A stretch of DNA of 64,000 nucleotides from Agelas oroides (lineage: Eukaryota > Porifera > Demospongiae > Agelasida > Agelasidae): positions 4,017,855 to 4,081,854 of the forward strand of contig OX422190.1 in NCBI GenBank assembly GCA_949130485.1, read 5' to 3'. Below, piece after piece: positions 12,329 through 41,478 of this stretch. Numbering within the stretch: position 1 is the stretch's first letter; the number at the start of each line of letters is the position of its first letter. Both the position numbers and the translations under genes were made by a program. The notes below the pieces were generated by a model. It did no database searches. It saw only the letters and a list, made by a program, of their open reading frames with translations, and had not been told where the DNA came from.

Positions 12329-12448
12329 TAGCCTCGGTCCCAGGCCTCCCCTGTTTTACCTTCCGTTTTTCGCCGGCCTTCCGCTCCCGTGTATTATATT
12401 GTGAACGCAAACGGAAGGTAAAACGGGGGAGGCCTGGGACCGAGGCTA
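12329..12448. mobile_element. Hairpin MITE, TAGCCTCG family, with exact 9-bp target duplication
   Basis: A 120-bp near-perfect palindrome beginning TAGCCTCGGTCCCAGGCC and ending with its reverse complement. Arms are about 45 bp around a short loop (TATTATATTGTG). The flanks are an identical 9-mer, GTATCCCAC, at 12320-12328 and 12449-12457. It sits between the convergent stop codons of the ankyrin gene and LIG3. Confidence 0.85.
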
Positions 12449-12589
12449 GTATCCCACTGTGGTCACATGGAGCACAATAACACAAATGTCAATTCGTAAA
12501 CATCTATTCTACTGTAGCAACATAAACCAATAACACTTTCTGTGGCTGAAAATTTCTAGGAATTAAAATGGTTAAAATTCATCTCTGGT

Positions 12590-30777
<18,188 letters not shown>

Positions 30778-31031
30778 GCAAGTGCACTTGGAAAATATTC
30801 TCTTACACAGATCTCACTCTTACAGCAAGTTACAGTTTTCCATCGACTTGTAATCTCTGATCTCAACGCGAGCATACTGCGACACCCACAGTCTCAGGTT
30901 CGGTGCGCACTAAATGAAATCACGTTTTTAGGCTTATAGGCCTAGTCTCGTTCCCAGACCAGATGTTGTTCTGCCCGCGCGCGGCGCAGGCTAGGCGGCT
31001 AATAGCGCAGCGCTACTTAGCCGCATAGGAC
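30778..31031. promoter_or_regulatory. Divergent promoter interval between LIG3 and the membrane-protein gene
   Basis: LIG3 starts at 30516 or 30777 and the neighbour at 31032 or 31092, so the genes are head to head within about 250-575 bp. The interval is GC-rich around 30975-31030 (GCCCGCGCGCGGCGCAGGC) with an inverted GCGGCTA...TAGCCGC. A CTAGTCTCGTTCCCAGACC half-element is at about 30941. Promoter function is inferred from layout only. Confidence 0.45.
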
Positions 31032-31091
31032 GTGTCATGTGACTGTTTGCACGCTGCATGCGGCGAGTCATCTTTGACTTTGAGCTGCGTC

Positions 31092-34000
31092 ATGCCTGGT
31101 GCAAGGAGTTCAGTTGTTTTTCTGGTCAGCGTCTCCACGGCGGTGGTATGCGTTGTGCTGGCATTCCTCCTGTCGATCGTTGGGGGCGTGCTAAACAGAG
31201 GCAGGGGAGGCTACTTTGCTTTACCCAATAGTACCGAGTGGTACTGGCCCTCACATGCCCTCAGTAGACTCATCTTTGCCGTGCCGACTGGAGTAGTGGT
31301 GGTACGTAAATTATGATACCGTAAACACTTTAATTAACGCGCCGTTAAAAAATAATTACGATCCGCAAAGGCGCCTTGTTTGGAGCGAAAAAAATTACTT
31401 CGGACCCATGGGGGCGCCTTATTTAGGGAGGCGCCTTCGAATTAGAGCGCAACTGACACCTTTCCGTGAAGTTGAAAAAGCTGAGTATGGCTACACTGAC
31501 AACGGTCGAATTTGAGTACGTCATTCCAGGCTACCATGAGTACAAGAGCGTTTGGAGTCCAGAGATTAAAAGTAGAAGTAGAAATCAGTCGAAGAACTAG
31601 ATGTCTCGAAAGTCACACGAGTCGGGTGCGAAATCTCTCTTAATAGAAAGCGCCCTTAAAAAAAGGGCGCCCGGGTTAGAGCGAGAAAAATTAGTTTCCT
31701 GTCAAAAGGGCGCTTTCATTAGAGAGGCGCGTTAATTAAAGCGTTTACGGTATGTGTGTGATTCCCTCCAAGTCCTACCAAGAAATTTGTCTTCCCACGT
31801 GTGCTGAGTTAGCATATCATGTAACAGACATAGTCTCACGGGTCAGACTCACGCGTGTGAGAGTGTGTCCCGCGAGACTATAACAGTCAGCATATCCTGT
31901 AACTGACACTACATTGTGCATCACGTGGTGACGTTTTGCAGTGCATAAATGTAATGGGCGTGGTTACAAGTGACATGACGTCACAGGCTGTGGCTTCAGT
32001 ATTCCGATGATGTAATGTAGGGCAAAAAATGGCTCTGTGAATGGCAAGTTTGTACAGTGACAAGGCTGTGAGCTGGCTGCTGAATGTTACCGTGAGCCAC
32101 ATCTAAAATCGCTGCAGTATGACATACATCGCTATTAGCCTTATAACATGCCACTAAGGGTCCACATGTACATTACTGCTATTCTATTGCCCTATAAAAT
32201 GGCGGTGAGTATGCGGAAAATCGTATACTTTCGAGTATAATATACGAACCACGCCCACAGTCAGGTCAGTGCGGGTATTGTGGAACAGTGGTTACTGTGG
32301 AGCAGGTGCAGTAATGGCAAAGAAAAATCACTGCATGTGCCTCACAAGTGTCCACTTGCAGTAAATTTTGACCAACAATAGCTATGTTCTGAGGTCAAAG
32401 GGTAATAATCACTTATATACTCCACTTCACCCTTGTTTCTGTGGTAACAGGTGGGTATTATTTTCCATATACTGACAGGAAGTTGTAGATTCTGTAGATT
32501 CTGTTCCATATATCACAGGAAGTTGTAAAATGATGTTTCCTATAAGCTACCTTGTTTAGAGTGTAAATTATTTTACATGTTTACTAATAACATACCTTGT
32601 TTACAGTGAAAACTACCATGTGTATTTACAAATAACAACAAGGACCAATCAGAGTGGAGAATATAACAGATAAACCACAGTAAACAGGGATTTATGGCCA
32701 TAAACAACCCTCGCCCTCGGGCTGCGCCCTCGGGCTTGGGTGGTTTATGGACCATAAATCCCTGTCTACTGTGGTTTATCTATAACATAAAGTTGAATTT
32801 ATGACTAGGAATTATTTACAATCTATGTTGATGTAGCAAAGGTCTACAAAATTGAAAAATTGTGTGAAGACACGACAACGCTATGTTGATGTAGCAAAGG
32901 TCTACAAAATTGAAAAATTGTGTAAAGACACGACAATGCCATTTTGATGTAGCAAAGGTCTACAAAATTGAAATATTGTGTAAAGACACGACAATGCTAT
33001 GTTGATGTAGCAAAGGTCTACAAAATTGAAAAATTGTGTAAAGACACGACAATGCTATGTTGATGTAGCAAAGGTCTACAAAATTGAAATATTGTGTAAA
33101 GACACGACAATGCTATGTTGATGTAGCAAAGGTCTACAAAATTGAAAAATTGTGTAAAGACACGACAACGCTATGTTGATGTAGCAAAGGTCTACAAAAT
33201 TGAAAAATTGTGTAAAGACACGACAATGCCATTTTGATGTAGCAAAGGTCTACAAAATTGAAAAATTGTGTAAAGCACGACAATGCTATGTTGATGTAGC
33301 AAAGGTCTACAAAATTGAAAAATTGTGTAAAGACACGACAATGCCATGTTGATGTAGCAAAGGTCTACAAAATTGAAATATTGTGTAAAGACACGACAAT
33401 GCCATGTTGATGTAGCAAAGGTCTACAAAATTGAAATATTGTGTAAAGACACGACAATGCCATGTTGATGTAGCAAAGGTCTACAAAATTGAAATATTGT
33501 GTAAAGACACGACAATGCCATGTTGATGTAGCAAAGGTCTACAAAATTGAAAAATTGTGTAAAGACACGACAATGCCATGTTGATGTAGCAAAGGTCTAC
33601 AAAATTGAAATATTGTGTAAAGACACGACAATGCCATGTTGATGTAGCAAAGGTCTACAAAATTGAAAAATTGTGTAAAGACACGACAATGCCATGTTGA
33701 TGTAGCAAAGGTCTACAAAATTGAAAAATTGTGCAAAGACACAATGCCATTTTGATGTAGTGAAGGTCTACAAAATTTGGCAACCACACGTTCTCTTTGT
33801 GAGCATCTGAATTTACTGAAGTTTGAAAAAGCCAATGAAAGTATAACTGGCCCTATACTGCTGTTGTGAAGGAAAGTAGTGTTGTTGAACTTTCCATGTA
33901 CCTTGAAAGATGTGTGTACACATATATAGTGATGTAGAGTTAGCGGACTAGACAATGGTGTGCTACCAACCTTCCACAATGACGGAAAATTTCATTGCTA

Positions 34001-37000
34001 CAGCAATAATATTCATTGTTGGGTTATTAACTATTATCTATATTGTGTAACATCTTGTGGTAGCAACATTCTCAGAGCTTCAACCATGGTATACACATTT
34101 TGTACTGGTAATTATTTTGGTGCATGTATTTGTCCTACTTCTTGCAGCTGCTGGTTGGGCTCCACCTGCGAGCATCCTTGGTTGTCACTGTCATGACATG
34201 GCTGAGCCTGTTTGTCGGCTGGGGGGCTTACATGAATGTTGGGACTGACCCTAATAACTGGAACAGGTGGGATCTTCTTCATGGGCATTGAAATGATGAT
34301 ACTGTTCTGAAAGAGCACCCATGAGCCATGCCAAGAGGGGTGGGTGTGCTCTTCCAAGTGTCCCACATTTATACACAAAAGACCACTCAAGCATGTAAAT
34401 TTATGTTTACAGGCATTGCTCTACGCAAAGCAACCTCGGGATCTTACCTCAGATATGCACAGTGCTTCTCACAACTCCATAACATTAGGCTAGCATAAAG
34501 GTGGGCTAGTCAATATACAGGAAAACTTTAACCCTATGCAGCCCCCAAATATTGAAGCATAGATAGTACTGTGTGCAGAGTATGGAACTTTATTGCTATA
34601 AAATTTCACTGAAAAAAAATGTGAGAAGTGTGTGTGGAAAAACTGATTACTGATTTCTTAGTTTTGTGTATGTAACGATCACTGAAATAGTGTATGTATA
34701 GTTGCTTCTATGAAGAACTTGTGAAGTTGAGGTGCAGATATAATGCACGGTGTACCTAATAAACAATGATATCATAGCCAGTTATTTTATGGGTACAAGT
34801 TTTTACAATTAATGCAATGGTCAGCAGATGTGTTTGCAGTGTTTAATATTAATGTTTATTTTATGGGTACAAGTTTTTACAATTAATGCAATGGTCAGCA
34901 GATGTGTTTGCAGTGTTTAATATTAATGTTTATTTTATGGGTACAAGTTTTTACAATTACTGTATAGCACTAAATTTTTTGCGGGTCTTTAATTTTGCAA
35001 ATTTTCCACTGTTTGCAAAAATATTTCAGTGAAAATTTTGATGTGTGACGCACATATGTTTTCATGCTCTGACTGCATGCATGAGTGTCGATGGACAACA
35101 TCCCGGGGCTCAGCTGCCAAATCCCCAAGGAACTCTCTCCAAAGAGATCTCAAAGTAGGCATTGCTTTGCTGAAAGCTGCGTGCTCGCACAGACGACAGT
35201 GTGACAGTGTGTGTTAGATAAACCAGGCTTGTATGCCACGCCCATAGTACATGTATATTACGTGTGCGTGTAGCGAATTCGCGAAAGTATTTCAACGAAA
35301 TTTTCAAAACTATTCACGAAAATGTAGACCCTTGAAAATGTAGTGCTATACGGTAATGCATTCATCAGCAGAGTGTTTGCAGTGATTAATATTAATGGTT
35401 TACATAATCTGTACAAGATTATCAAAACGAACTTGTGAAATGTCAATGGTGGGATGTGGCAGCTGTTTTGTGCACAAGTTCACTCTGAAGGCCTACTTTC
35501 TGAAAAGATGGTCAAGATTACCAGCATATGGCGTCATTTCTGTAGTATTTTAATTTCACAAATTTACGATACAATTGCTTTCAATGAAAATTTTGACATA
35601 TGGGTGTACTGTAACTTGACAACATTTTTGTTCTTCTCATGATGGCAGTAGCCTCGTTCCCAGCCCACTTCCAGATTTATCTCACAGTCGCTGTGCGAGG
35701 TAAATCCAGGAGTGACCTGGGAACGAGGCTATGATAGCAGAATTTAATGCTACAACTCTACAAAAACAAGTTGGTTGTTTTAACCATGGAGTGGTTATCT
35801 TAGCTGCATACAGGCTGGAGATCAGAGACAGTGATTATGAGAGGTTTGCTTTGATATAGAAGACTAATTGCATAAAGCAACCAGCTGCAGCTGCCCAGTT
35901 CATCTTACAACCTGTGAAGGAGTCATTACAAATGCACTTTAAAGTTGCAGTAAGGAACTTCCATGCAAGCGGGTGGTTCCCTTATGGATGTTCTGAGGAT
36001 ATTCTGAGGGTTGTCAGTGCGTTGTGGTTGTAAGATGAACTGGGAAGCTGCCTCTCAGGTTGCCTTATGCGATTAGTCTCTAATACCAAAATAAACCTCT
36101 CATAACCACCATCTCTCTAGCTAGTCTGCAACCAGTGTAAGACTCTGTAGTTTAAACGACCAATTTGTTTTTGCAGTGTTAAAAGTGAATACCCATGCAG
36201 GGCCTAAGATGGATGTATCTTGAGCCTAAGCTGCCTGATTGATCCACAAGAGGCGATCTCCCAAGAAGTAACTTTGTGTGTGACATGGTTTAGTTTTGTT
36301 AGCCAAAACCAACTTTTACAAGGGCTGACTTGCAAGACTAGCTACTGCTGTGACAGTTTTCTGTGGCAAGTGTTAAAGTTACTGTATGCTGTATGCTGTA
36401 GCAGTCTGTGAAGGTCAGGAAAATGTACCTGGAAATGAGTGACAAGAAGATCCATGCATGATAGCTAGCCGACAAACATGCAGAAATTGTTTTTCATTAC
36501 ACTACACCCATGTAATACTGCATAGCGATAAATTTTCGAGGGTCTAAATTTCAGATTTTGGTAAAATAGTTTCGCGAATTCACTGCACGTGCACGCTGCA
36601 CACGTAATATACTATGGGCGTGGCATACAAGCCTGCATGGTTTATGTAACGCACTGTCATGCTGTCGTCTGCTTGAGCTGGCAGCTGTCAGCAAAGCAAT
36701 TCCTACTTCGAAGGTATCTCTTTGGAGTGTTCCTTGCGGATTCGGCAGCTTAGCTCCGGGATGTTGTCCATTGATGATCTTGGAGTCAGAGCATGAAAAC
36801 TGTGTGTTGTGTGTCAAAAATTTTCGTTGAATTATTTTCGCGAATGGTTGACAATTCATGAAATTCGCGACCCGCGAAAATTTTGGGCTATTACGGTATG
36901 TTTGGACAGTATAATTATGTGAGATTATTTCAGAAGAAGGGTATTTGTGACAGTTTGGACCCAAGAAATTTTACCACCATTTGATCTGTATATGTGGGAC

Positions 37001-38880
37001 TCTTTTTCTTGAAAATAACCTACAGCTACCATGATATTTATTATACCTTAGTCTCACAAAGAGTGTCCATGAGCAGAGCGCTATACGTGTTCACCAAAAA
37101 GGGGGCTGGGCACTCTTTCAAGCAGGTGTTTACACATTCATTAAAGAGTACCTACCTTTGTTAGCAGCAAGTACTCGTTGAAAACACACGTTTATGTAGC
37201 AGGAAAGCATATTTATGATACTTCGCTTTTTCCTCGCTCTCTAGGCAGCAAACGTAGACAGTACTCAATAATGCACTTGCAGAGCCTCTTACTATGCCTC
37301 CAGCAATGTCACTCTGAGCTGCATAAAAAAAAAATGTTATTGCTTAACTCCATCACAGCAAGTACTCTGGGGGGACAACAGTCGAAAGGAGCTGCCAGCA
37401 CTTGAAACAAGTCCTGGCCGAACTCAATTCCACTAGTCTGGCCCATGAGGCTAATGTAAGGGTGGGTGCTTTTTGACCCTATGCACTTTCACCCTGTGCA
37501 GGAAATTGAGCAAAAAGTTAGGGGTGGGCACTCTTTCGTGAGACTACAGTAAACGTTTTTTACATGAAAGTGACTATATGTATAAGTATGTCCCATATCT
37601 ACATGGCAAATGAACTCCAATTGCTATAAAGCAGTGCCACACAACATACGTTCTGCTGTTTGTTATGCTTTTTACTTGTGGTATGAGAAAACCCTTAATC
37701 TACATGCATACTTACCTCTGAATTATATTCATCTTGATTAAACAGTCGCACTGGAGTCTTTGATTGGTTGGTTGGACGCCAGGAAAAGAATTGGACACTC
37801 AACTGGAATAATGTATGTACCGAATGTTTTGTGAGGGACTACCCAGCAATGTCCCTTCGTGGACTCATTTGGACTGCTCCCCAAGGATATATCCTCCAAC
37901 AGTTAGGATTCGGATGGGAGTACAGTTTGTCAGGAAGCCTAATGGGAGCATTCTACCTTATGGGTGCTCTAACACCAGCAATAAACAATAGTTCATTTCT
38001 CAAAGACCTATTTCAAGATGGAATTGCGTACTCTGAGGTTTACTGGGGATGGTGGATCTGGTTTGTGATCATCATATCCTGCTTGTCCCAGTTCGTTAGA
38101 AGAATGCGTATTTGGATCTTCTCAAAAAATCAGTACCTTGGGTTCAAACCATTTTCGGTTTGGGAGACGTTGAAGTATGCATCATTGAACCGATCTGTAA
38201 TTCGTGCATTGTATGAACTATTTATGTTCGCCCTGAATGTAGTCCTGAGCTGTTCAGTCGTATTTTACTCTCTTGTGGACCAACAGGATGTTAGGAATAA
38301 GGGACAGACGTTTTTTGGGCTCTTCACAGCTGTACTTTGTCTAACGTTCTCTCAGGGATGGGTGTGGAGCAAGCTACACCTGCTGTGGCAGCAACAAAGG
38401 TTTCTTAAGAAGCTAAAGAAAATCTATGGACAGCATCGTCAACGAAATTCTGGTAGGCATTCACCAAGCATTGGAGACCTTGATCAACTTGAACAGGTTA
38501 ACACCAGAAACAGTGAAACCGCCCCTCTCCTTGCATGGCCGTTTTCTCATCCTGATCGATCTGCCAATGAGCGACTGCATAGACCTCCCCCTTCACAAGA
38601 TCCCTTGGATGCAGCCCAGCCTGAGCAGTATGGAGCCCTCATGCAGCACGCCCCCATACATGTAGAGCCAGCTACCAGCACCACCGCTTTCCTCATTCTG
38701 TGGCCAAGCCTTGAAAAGTGGCTGTGGATGGATATTTTCATTTGGATTCGTCGTTGCATTGGTGTCGTTTCTTTGCTTGGGACAGGAGTTACTGTTGCTT
38801 TAGCTGCTGTTGCTACCGTTTGGGACTGGGATAATCCAAGGTTCAGGGCAGTAGAATATCCGTTAAACTCATTTACCTAG
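31092..38880 (+). CDS. Multipass membrane protein of unknown family, three exons
   Basis: Exons 31092-31301, 34148-34266 and 37746-38880 join with matching phases (0, then AG|T) into 487 residues. The two large introns have GT-AG ends. I do not recognise the family. Hydrophobic segments lie near residues 8-33, 60-78, 80-100, 187-205, 225-245, 286-308, 320-340 and 456-476, so about eight membrane passes. Residues about 360-440 form a polar, proline-rich loop, probably cytosolic. Tryptophan-rich stretches (YWGWWIWF, WVWSKLHLLWQ) and the NWTLNWNN segment with possible N-glycosylation stand out. An in-frame ATG at 31032 would add 20 residues. Alternative: a transporter or receptor-like protein that has diverged beyond recognition. 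The exon model is well supported by phase, the function is not. Confidence 0.75.
31317..31753. mobile_element. MITE with ACCGTAAACRCTTTAATTAACG ends
   Basis: The left ACCGTAAACACTTTAATTAA is mirrored at the right by TTAATTAAAGCGTTTACGGT, and GCGCC-rich inner arms continue the symmetry. It begins 15 bp after the exon 1 donor of the membrane-protein gene. Confidence 0.8.
32669..32780. mobile_element. Palindromic element, 112 bp
   Basis: GATAAACCACAGTAAACAGG at the left and its near-exact reverse complement at the right pair through a GC-rich loop (CCCTCGGGCTGCGCCCTCGGG). Confidence 0.8.
32823..33777. repeat. 58-bp minisatellite, about 16 copies
   Basis: Unit: ATGTTGATGTAGCAAAGG, TCTACAAAATTGAAAAATTG, TGTAAAGACACGACAATGCC. 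Two alternating variants (GAAAAATTG and GAAATATTG) occur in runs, which points to local unequal exchange. It lies in intron 1 of the membrane-protein gene. Confidence 0.96.
34783..34960. repeat. 74-bp tandem repeat, about 2.4 copies
   Basis: TTTTATGGGTACAAGTTTTT and the following TTACAATTAATGCAATGGTC blocks repeat at a 74-bp period, almost without change. Confidence 0.93.
34958..35355. mobile_element. MITE with TACTGTATAGCACTAAATTTT ends (copy 1)
   Basis: Both termini carry TAGCACTA followed by a GGGTCT-type block in inverted orientation. The interior (GACAACATCCCGGGGCTCAG, CTCCAAAGAGAT) is shared, in inverse orientation, with 36515-36899. Confidence 0.75.
35649..35731. mobile_element. Hairpin MITE, TAGCCTCG family, near-exact 9-bp target duplication
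   Basis: Begins TAGCCTCGTTCCCAGCCC and ends ACCTGGGAACGAGGCTA. Flanks TGATGGCAG (35640-35648) and TGATAGCAG (35732-35740) match at 8 of 9 bases. Confidence 0.85.
35771..36169. mobile_element. Inverted-repeat MITE, about 400 bp (copy 2 of 4)
   Basis: Arms of about 170 bp pair over most of the element: GGTTGTTTTAACCATGGAGT, TTGCATAAAGCAACC and GCAGCTGCCCAGTTCATCTT on the left against their reverse complements on the right. Confidence 0.8.
36515..36899. mobile_element. MITE related to 34958-35355 (copy 2)
   Basis: Left TACTGCATAGCGATAAATTTTC, right GAAAATTTTGGGCTATTACG. The interior shares TGAGCTGGCAGCTG and the GATGTTGTCCATTGATGATC block with copy 1. Confidence 0.7.
37051..37552. mobile_element. 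MITE with TAGTCTCAC/AAAGAGTG ends (copy 2)
   Basis: Left TAGTCTCACAAAGAGTG, right GGGCACTCTTTCGTGAGACTA. It is related to 23459-23941 and lies in intron 2 of the membrane-protein gene. Confidence 0.7.
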
Positions 38881-40716
38881 CATTTTTTTTTGCTTTGGCA
38901 TTGTTTTAGGTTAGAATGTAGTAACTGATGCTGGCTTGAACTCCATGTTTTTTTTTTTTTTAGTGTGTGTGTGTGTATAATTACCTTTCCTAGTTACTGC
39001 ACTTACCTTATGCACAAGTATGGGACTATAATGGTATTGTATTCACTACCTCATGCTGTTTTTTGTCCAGTGCTTCTAACTTGTAACAAATATTTTTTCC
39101 CTGTGGATTACTTTTTTTTTTTCCGCATAGAAGATGATAAGCTGGGATTTTCACATGTTGCCGTGTATATATCAAAATGTAGCCACAATAACTATATGCA
39201 TGTCGGACATCACAGCAGAGTCTACTTTGCTGTTTCGTTTAGACTTGTGTTCACTTAATGTGTGCACATACTGTAAAGAATTTATATATGTGGTGTTATG
39301 CAACAAGTTGGACCTGTATATACTATAATCTGTGCTATTATGTACATGTAAACAATATCGATGTTGCTATAAACTGTGCTATAGTCTATTAGTAAACAAT
39401 ATCGGTGTTGCTATAAACTGTGCTATAGTCTATTAGTAAACAATATCGGTGTTACTATAAACTGTGCTATAGTCTATTAGTAAACAATATCGGTGTTACT
39501 ATAAACTGTGCTATAGTCTATTAGTAAACAATATCAGTGCACTACATTGCACACTGACCAATCAAATGACTATAATAACTTTTGTTCAGTAGACAGCCAT
39601 GTGAACAATCTCATTGGTTGTCTCATATACCTATATAGTGAGTGACCTGCACTCACATCACTTGTATGTGCAACTTTAATCTTGAAATTGCTATAGAGTA
39701 GAGTCTGTCTCAGAAAATGAGGGTTGCATACAGTCTTGTTCTTACACTGGGTGATACTCAGTATCAGTGTAACTAACAAACATATTGGATACCAAGAGTG
39801 CATGAGAATGGGCGGCTTGAGTAAGAGCATGTAACTAAATAAGTAAAAATTTGGTGGAATTTACTGCCAGTACTAAAAATAGTAACACATACTGTGTATG
39901 CTGTGTAGACATAAGCCATTGTTGCTAAGCACATGACCAGGTAGTCTATTTTTAGAACGGTTCACTATGGGCTTCTGTGTGGATACACATTAGCATGCCG
40001 CTAAAATGAATTGTGGAGATTGGAATTTTGATACATGATCTTATTTACTGAAAGACAATGGACAGCTCACCACTGACTTAGCTAGATATATATGTTCATT
40101 TGTTTTCAAGTGATTGTAGCTGGGTGGCTACACGGTCTACTTCCTACTGAAGGAAGTCCTACACATGCCACTGATCTCTACAGCCCTGTTCTGGGCGTTG
40201 GAATGCAGATACAAAACTATGGAGTTACTGTACATGGCTGCCATTACATCTTACCATGTGGCTGTTGAAAAAAACAAACCCCTGTTGATGTTCCTCTTGC
40301 TCCACAGAACCCCCTTTACTGGTAAAAACCATCATTTGAGCTGCAATACTGCAGTCTGATGACCCAATTGCAGTGAGTGGATTAGCACTATGTACACATC
40401 ATCATCATCGGAAACCCTGAGGGATCAGTAAGGTTTGTGCCAGGAGCTATAGGGGCAGTAGTCCTCTCCTGTGATTTGCCTGTATGTCTTCATACAAAAT
40501 TGGCCTTTTGTGCAGTAAATTGACATATTCCTCATTTGATAAATTCGGAACTTAGCACGTGAAACGAATTCAATAAATGATACCATCAGATGAGCAAGGA
40601 GAAAATTCTGTGTATGTACATATTCTACAACATTAATAAGTTTCAACCATGTACAAACAAATATCTAGGTAGCTAACTGTTCTACCATCATGTTCTACCA
40701 CTCATGGTTAAGTATT
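38881..40716. other. Spacer between the membrane-protein gene and the secreted-protein cluster
   Basis: No gene recognised. Besides the 44-bp repeat it holds, at about 39797-39965, half of a MITE whose complete copy is at 44126-44372 (shared CATAAGAATGGGCGACT-like and TAGACATAAGCC blocks). Confidence 0.5.
39346..39537. repeat. 44-bp tandem repeat, about 4.3 copies
   Basis: TAAACAATATCGGTGTTGCT followed by ATAAACTGTGCTATAGTCTATTAG-type sequence repeats at a 44-bp period. It lies downstream of the membrane-protein gene, possibly within its 3' UTR. Confidence 0.92.
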
Positions 40717-41478
40717 TTAGTTAAAACTAAGGACATTGGGTGGAAAGGTAAGAACAGCACTCCCAGAATGACGAAGAATACCAGGTGCAGTCCCATTTCC
40801 AGTGGCACGCTCTGTCTGGAAGAATCCTTGTTGAGTCCCTTGACCCAGTGTTGGATGGGTCAACTCGTAGAACAAGACAAAAAGTCCAATTCGCTGGGAT
40901 TCATTTGGTATTGTGGTCCGCCTTTGAATCACAATTGAACTATGAGGAGTAACTGCAATAGAAATATACTCATATCCCAGAGCTCTACTGCTAGTGACCT
41001 GGATTCCTTCTTCTCCACCATATGTTCCTCTCAGTGTCTGGTCTCCAGTGAAGTTAACAAAATATCCACCGATAGCTGCAGTAAAGCATCTTGACCGTGT
41101 GTTTCCAGTGAGGAGCCAGCGGTTGAAGGTTACAGTAGCACTAGGTCGCCTAATTGGTTGAAGAATGGCATTTTCGAAGAAGCGTAGACCCTGCTCATTG
41201 GGCTCAGACTGAGAGAAATCCAAACCAAACCTTTCATTGAGGAACCGAAATGCATTTTGAGTCTGTTGCTGAATTTGCACATCATCATATTGTAATACAT
41301 CTCTGAAGAATGTCAAATTTGTATCCACACCAGCAGCTGGAAGTTCATCAAGAGGAACCGTCCTGTCAACAACCATAATCATCTGAGCATCAGAGTTGAA
41401 CTTTGCAGGACAGGACTGTGCTGCAGCATTGATGACAAGAATGCTGATGATACCAACAAACAACCACATGACTTGCAT
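40717..41478 (-). CDS. Secreted protein of unrecognised family, B-type copy 1
   Basis: Intronless, 253 residues, with an N-terminal signal peptide (hydrophobic residues 4-18, probable cleavage after NAAA). I do not recognise the family. Shared core motifs: FFRDVLQYDD, GLDFSQSEPN, GLRFFENA, RCFTAAIGGYFV, LRGTYGGEEG, IPNESQRIGLFVLFYEL and TLGQGTQQGFFQTE. Unlike the other intact copies it lacks the cysteine after the YISI block (AVTPHSS instead of IPGC), leaving two mature cysteines. It pairs divergently with the A-type gene at 42840. The mature protein should be extracellular; no enzymatic motif is evident. Confidence 0.85.
   Translation of the reverse strand: MQVMWLFVGIISILVINAAAQSCPAKFNSDAQMIMVVDRTVPLDELPAAGVDTNLTFFRDVLQYDDVQIQQQTQNAFRFLNERFGLDFSQSEPNEQGLRFFENAILQPIRRPSATVTFNRWLLTGNTRSRCFTAAIGGYFVNFTGDQTLRGTYGGEEGIQVTSSRALGYEYISIAVTPHSSIVIQRRTTIPNESQRIGLFVLFYELTHPTLGQGTQQGFFQTERATGNGTAPGILRHSGSAVLTFPPNVLSFN

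Larger units (their letters stand above)
31302..34147 (+). other. Intron 1 of the membrane-protein gene
   Basis: No further exon recognised. It contains the MITE at 31317-31753, the palindrome at 32669-32780 and the 58-bp minisatellite at 32823-33777. A short hydrophobic frame at 33979-34047 begins with ATG but ends in TAA before a donor, so I did not call it an exon. Confidence 0.6.
34267..37745 (+). other. Intron 2 of the membrane-protein gene
   Basis: No exon recognised. It holds a 74-bp tandem repeat, two related MITEs (34958-35355 and 36515-36899), a TAGCCTCG hairpin at 35649-35731, an inverted-repeat MITE at 35771-36169 and another at 37051-37552. Confidence 0.6.

Noticed and set aside
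32823..33777. CRISPR-like array (regular 58-bp period)
   Set aside because: The whole unit is conserved, with no variable spacers, and the host is an animal; it is a minisatellite.
33979..34047. Short hydrophobic frame before exon 2 of the membrane-protein gene
   Set aside because: Ends in TAA without a donor, and exon 1 joins exon 2 directly in phase.
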